DNA of 8,333 nt from Oscillospiraceae bacterium (lineage in GTDB: Bacteria; Bacillota; Clostridia; UBA1381), in assembly GCA_022508725.1 (NCBI GenBank), contig JAFLUR010000091.1, forward strand, positions 1 through 8,333. The letters are read 5' to 3'. The notes beneath the pieces are model-generated. The model ran no database searches and was not told the origin of the DNA. It worked only from the letters and a program-made list of their open reading frames with translations. Below, in pieces: positions 6,851-8,333 of the stretch. Each line of letters opens with the position of its first letter. The stretch's first letter is position 1. The position numbers and the translations under genes were made by a program.

Positions 6851-6918
6851 AAATCAAGTGAAGCATTTAGGCCTCAATAAAATCCCGACAAAATCCCAAT
6901 AAGAGGTTTATGCGCATC

Positions 6919-6939
6919 AAAAGCCGCACGGCGGCTTTT
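6919..6939 (-). terminator. Intrinsic terminator after lysC
   Basis: A perfect 9-bp stem (AAAAGCCGC and GCGGCTTTT) with a 3-nt loop ends 28 nt beyond the lysC stop. The stem arms end in A and T runs on both sides, so it could work in both directions. On the minus strand the T tract is four bases, a little short. It separates lysC from the rlmB unit. Confidence 0.8.
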
Positions 6940-6967
6940 TGAATTTATCGGTACGGTGTTTGCTTTA

Positions 6968-7441
6968 TTATGCTAAATTAAATTTGTCATGTATTGCGGA
7001 AACGGCTCTTTCCGCATCCTTTCTGTCAACAAGAACGGATATTTTGATTTCCGATGTTGCTATCATGTGAATGTTGATATGCTCATTGTAAAGCGCCTCA
7101 AACATTGTCGCCGCAACTCCGGAATTGTTCACCATGCCCGCTCCCACAATGGAGACCTTTGAAACGTCCTTTGACCATTTCGTTTCTCTCGCATTTATTA
7201 TCGAATTATTCTCTTCAAGAACCTTCAGAGCGGCTTCAAGATTGCTCTCGGATACCGTAAAGCTGATGTCCTTTTTATTTTCCTTTCCTATGGACTGAAT
7301 GATCAGATCCACGCTTATATTGCTTTTCGCAAGCATTGAGAATATGCTGAATGCCTTACCCGGCGTGTCATCGACATCGCAAAGAGCGATTCTTGCCGTA
7401 TCATTATCGCGGGTCACACCTCTGACCAACATTTTTTCCAC
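6968..7441 (-). CDS. Probable internally initiated beta (regulatory ACT) subunit of aspartate kinase
   Basis: Within lysC, in the same frame, AAGGAGGTT (7456-7448) sits 8 nt upstream of a GTG at 7441, codon 246 of the full-length protein. Translation from there would give a 157-residue product holding only the two ACT repeats. Bacillus subtilis aspartokinase II (lysC) is known to make such a beta subunit from an in-frame internal start at about codon 246, and the active enzyme is alpha2beta2. The position and size here match that arrangement closely. An ATG three codons further on (7432, reading MLVRGVT) is an alternative start at a longer, 17-nt spacing. What is seen is the ribosome binding site, start codon and frame; that a separate protein is made is inference. 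Confidence 0.7.
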   Translation of the reverse strand: MEKMLVRGVTRDNDTARIALCDVDDTPGKAFSIFSMLAKSNISVDLIIQSIGKENKKDISFTVSESNLEAALKVLEENNSIINARETKWSKDVSKVSIVGAGMVNNSGVAATMFEALYNEHINIHMIATSEIKISVLVDRKDAERAVSAIHDKFNLA

Positions 7442-8176
7442 TTGATTAACCTCCTTGACGTATGTTCCCTCAACCCTGTTAAGGCTTGATTTCACCGCTA
7501 ATTTAACATTATATTTCTTTGCCATTTCAACCGAACGATTATGAAGCACATTTGCGCCCAGACTCGCAAGCTCGAGCATTTCATCATAGGATATTTCATT
7601 AAGCTTTTTCGCATTCGGGACTATTCTCGGATCGGTCGTATACACGCCGTCAACATCGGTATATATTTCGCAAACGTCCGCATGAAGAGCTGCGGCAAGA
7701 GCAACCGCCGACGTATCCGAGCCTCCTCTTCCGAGTGTTGTTATATCATCATACTTATTGATTCCCTGAAATCCGGCTACGATAACTATTCTTCTTTTGT
7801 CAAGCTCATTGTTTATACGCTCGGTTTCTATTCTGTGTATTCTGGACGCGCCGTAATTCGAATCGGTTTTCATTCCAGCCTGCCAACCGGTAAGGGATAT
7901 TACCGGATAGCCGAGCTTTTCGATAGCCATTGCAAGCAGCGCAATGGAAATTTGCTCGCCCGTGGACAGAAGCATATCCATTTCTCTCTTTGACGCTTTC
8001 GGATTTATTTCTTTCGCTTTTTCTATCAGATCATCTGTGGTATCACCCTGTGCCGATACCGCTACAACGACATTGTTTCCGCTTTTATAAGCCTCAACGA
8101 TACGCTCCGCGACATTCATCACTCTTTCGGCGTCCCTAACCGATGTACCGCCGTATTTTTGTACTGTAAGACCCAC
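6968..8176 (-). CDS. lysC: Aspartate kinase (aspartokinase), LysC-type with C-terminal ACT domains
   Basis: Phosphorylates L-aspartate with ATP to 4-phospho-aspartate, the first cytosolic step of the lysine (diaminopimelate), threonine and methionine pathway. The 402-residue protein shows KYGGTS at residues 7-12, STGEQ at 71-75, the TLGRGGSDTSAVALA substrate/nucleotide loop at 147-161 and YTDVDGVYTTDPRIVP at 172-187. Two ACT-type regulatory repeats follow, about 265-330 and 340-402. The length fits monofunctional LysC enzymes (about 400-410 residues). I chose GTG at 8176 because GGGAGGA lies 6 nt upstream and the protein then begins MGLTVQKYGG, as in the family. An in-frame TTG at 8221 would add 15 unconserved residues and has no good ribosome binding site. 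The gene stands alone, with a structured leader upstream and an intrinsic terminator 28 nt after its stop. Feedback control through the ACT repeats is expected from the family; which amino acid is the effector cannot be read from sequence. Confidence 0.95.
   Translation of the reverse strand: MGLTVQKYGGTSVRDAERVMNVAERIVEAYKSGNNVVVAVSAQGDTTDDLIEKAKEINPKASKREMDMLLSTGEQISIALLAMAIEKLGYPVISLTGWQAGMKTDSNYGASRIHRIETERINNELDKRRIVIVAGFQGINKYDDITTLGRGGSDTSAVALAAALHADVCEIYTDVDGVYTTDPRIVPNAKKLNEISYDEMLELASLGANVLHNRSVEMAKKYNVKLAVKSSLNRVEGTYVKEVNQVEKMLVRGVTRDNDTARIALCDVDDTPGKAFSIFSMLAKSNISVDLIIQSIGKENKKDISFTVSESNLEAALKVLEENNSIINARETKWSKDVSKVSIVGAGMVNNSGVAATMFEALYNEHINIHMIATSEIKISVLVDRKDAERAVSAIHDKFNLA
7448..7456 (-). 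promoter_or_regulatory. Internal Shine-Dalgarno site inside lysC
   Basis: AAGGAGGTT is an essentially complete anti-16S complement and is stronger than the sites in front of most genes in this window. It encodes part of the linker between the kinase domain and the ACT repeats (Lys-Glu-Val), where protein-level constraint should be weak. It lies 8 nt from an in-frame GTG at 7441. Confidence 0.75.
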
Positions 8177-8182
8177 TCTTAT

Positions 8183-8189
8183 TCCTCCC
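8183..8189 (-). promoter_or_regulatory. Ribosome binding site deciding the lysC start
   Basis: GGGAGGA is followed by 6 nt and GTG at 8176. It supports this start over the in-frame TTG at 8221. Confidence 0.85.
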
Positions 8190-8228
8190 AAACTTTCTGA
8201 TTTCGATATTTTACAATCCAAGGGAACT

Positions 8229-8333
8229 CCGGATAAATCAATATCAAAAAATAATCCGGCACCGGCAGCCGACCGTATCGTTTTACCGGTCGCCTGTTGC
8301 CGTCAAGGCGAAAAACCGGTGCGAACGCTTGCG
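8229..8333 (-). promoter_or_regulatory. Structured 5' leader of lysC with competing helices (possible attenuator)
   Basis: The 112-nt gap before lysC that is visible here is full of exact inverted repeats that cannot all form at once. Helix A pairs 8285-8295 with 8306-8320 (ACCGGT plus CGCCT, with a 4-nt bulge). Helix B pairs 8270-8275 with 8287-8292 (CGACCG/CGGTCG). Helix C pairs 8259-8265 with 8316-8322 (GCACCGG/CCGGTGC). On the minus strand, helix C ends 7 nt before a run of six T (8251-8246), which resembles an intrinsic terminator. A further 6-bp repeat, 8229-8234 with 8254-8259, spans the T run. I do not recognise the conserved core of the lysine riboswitch, but the leader is cut by the window edge, so a sensor domain could lie upstream. 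A dispersed palindromic repeat is the main alternative. Confidence 0.4.

Noticed and set aside
6692..6967. Promoter for rlmB in the intergenic region.
   Set aside because: Several TTGA-type hexamers exist on the minus strand (for example near 6865 and 6787), but none is followed at 16-18 nt by a good TATAAT-like box, so I do not assign one.
8177..8221. N-terminal extension of LysC from TTG 8221.
   Set aside because: It has no good ribosome binding site and adds 15 residues absent from the family, whereas GTG 8176 has GGGAGGA at 6 nt.
7996..8333. Lysine riboswitch in the lysC leader.
   Set aside because: The conserved core motifs of the L-box are not visible in the 112 nt upstream of the gene. 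The leader is cut by the window edge, so it is neither confirmed nor excluded.

Overview
The window reads as a moderate-GC anaerobic Firmicutes/Clostridia-type chromosome segment, possibly a gut member of Eubacteriales. This is an inference from gene content (a V-type ATPase of clostridial layout, an ACT/DUF711 pair, a Bacillus-style LysC) and from strong AGGAGG-type ribosome binding sites. No mobile element, phage, CRISPR array, tRNA or rRNA was seen. All supported genes lie on the minus strand, so transcription runs from high to low coordinates. I found no convincing plus-strand gene.

In transcription order: (1) 8333-8222 is a structured leader. It is followed by lysC, an aspartate kinase that starts at GTG 8176 and contains a very good internal ribosome binding site and GTG start for a separate regulatory ACT subunit. 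(2) 6967-6695 is intergenic. It holds an intrinsic terminator for lysC and then a 132-nt inverted-repeat-bounded, strongly foldable element just upstream of rlmB. (3) rlmB encodes a SpoU/TrmH-family 2'-O-ribose RNA methyltransferase. (4) A small ACT-domain protein is followed 13 nt later by a DUF711/UPF0210 'PFL family' protein, a widely conserved pair of unknown function. (5) Only 15 nt later a V-type ATPase operon begins: peripheral-stalk G/H-like subunit, subunit C (AC39/d-like), subunit I (a-like), proteolipid K and subunit F. The remaining subunits (E, A, B, D) would be expected beyond the left edge. (6) Positions 1-95 are an inverted-repeat-rich gap after subunit F.

The V-ATPase genes together build the membrane ion channel (I, K), the central-stalk connection (C, F) and one strand of the peripheral stalk (G/H) of a rotary ion pump or ATP synthase. 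The ACT-DUF711 pair is so close upstream that it is probably co-transcribed with the pump. No wholly new multi-gene system is evident. The signals most worth following up are the internal start in lysC, the two structured leaders (rlmB, lysC), the hairpin-rich gap inside the V-ATPase operon, and the fusion of the ACT-DUF711 pair to that operon.
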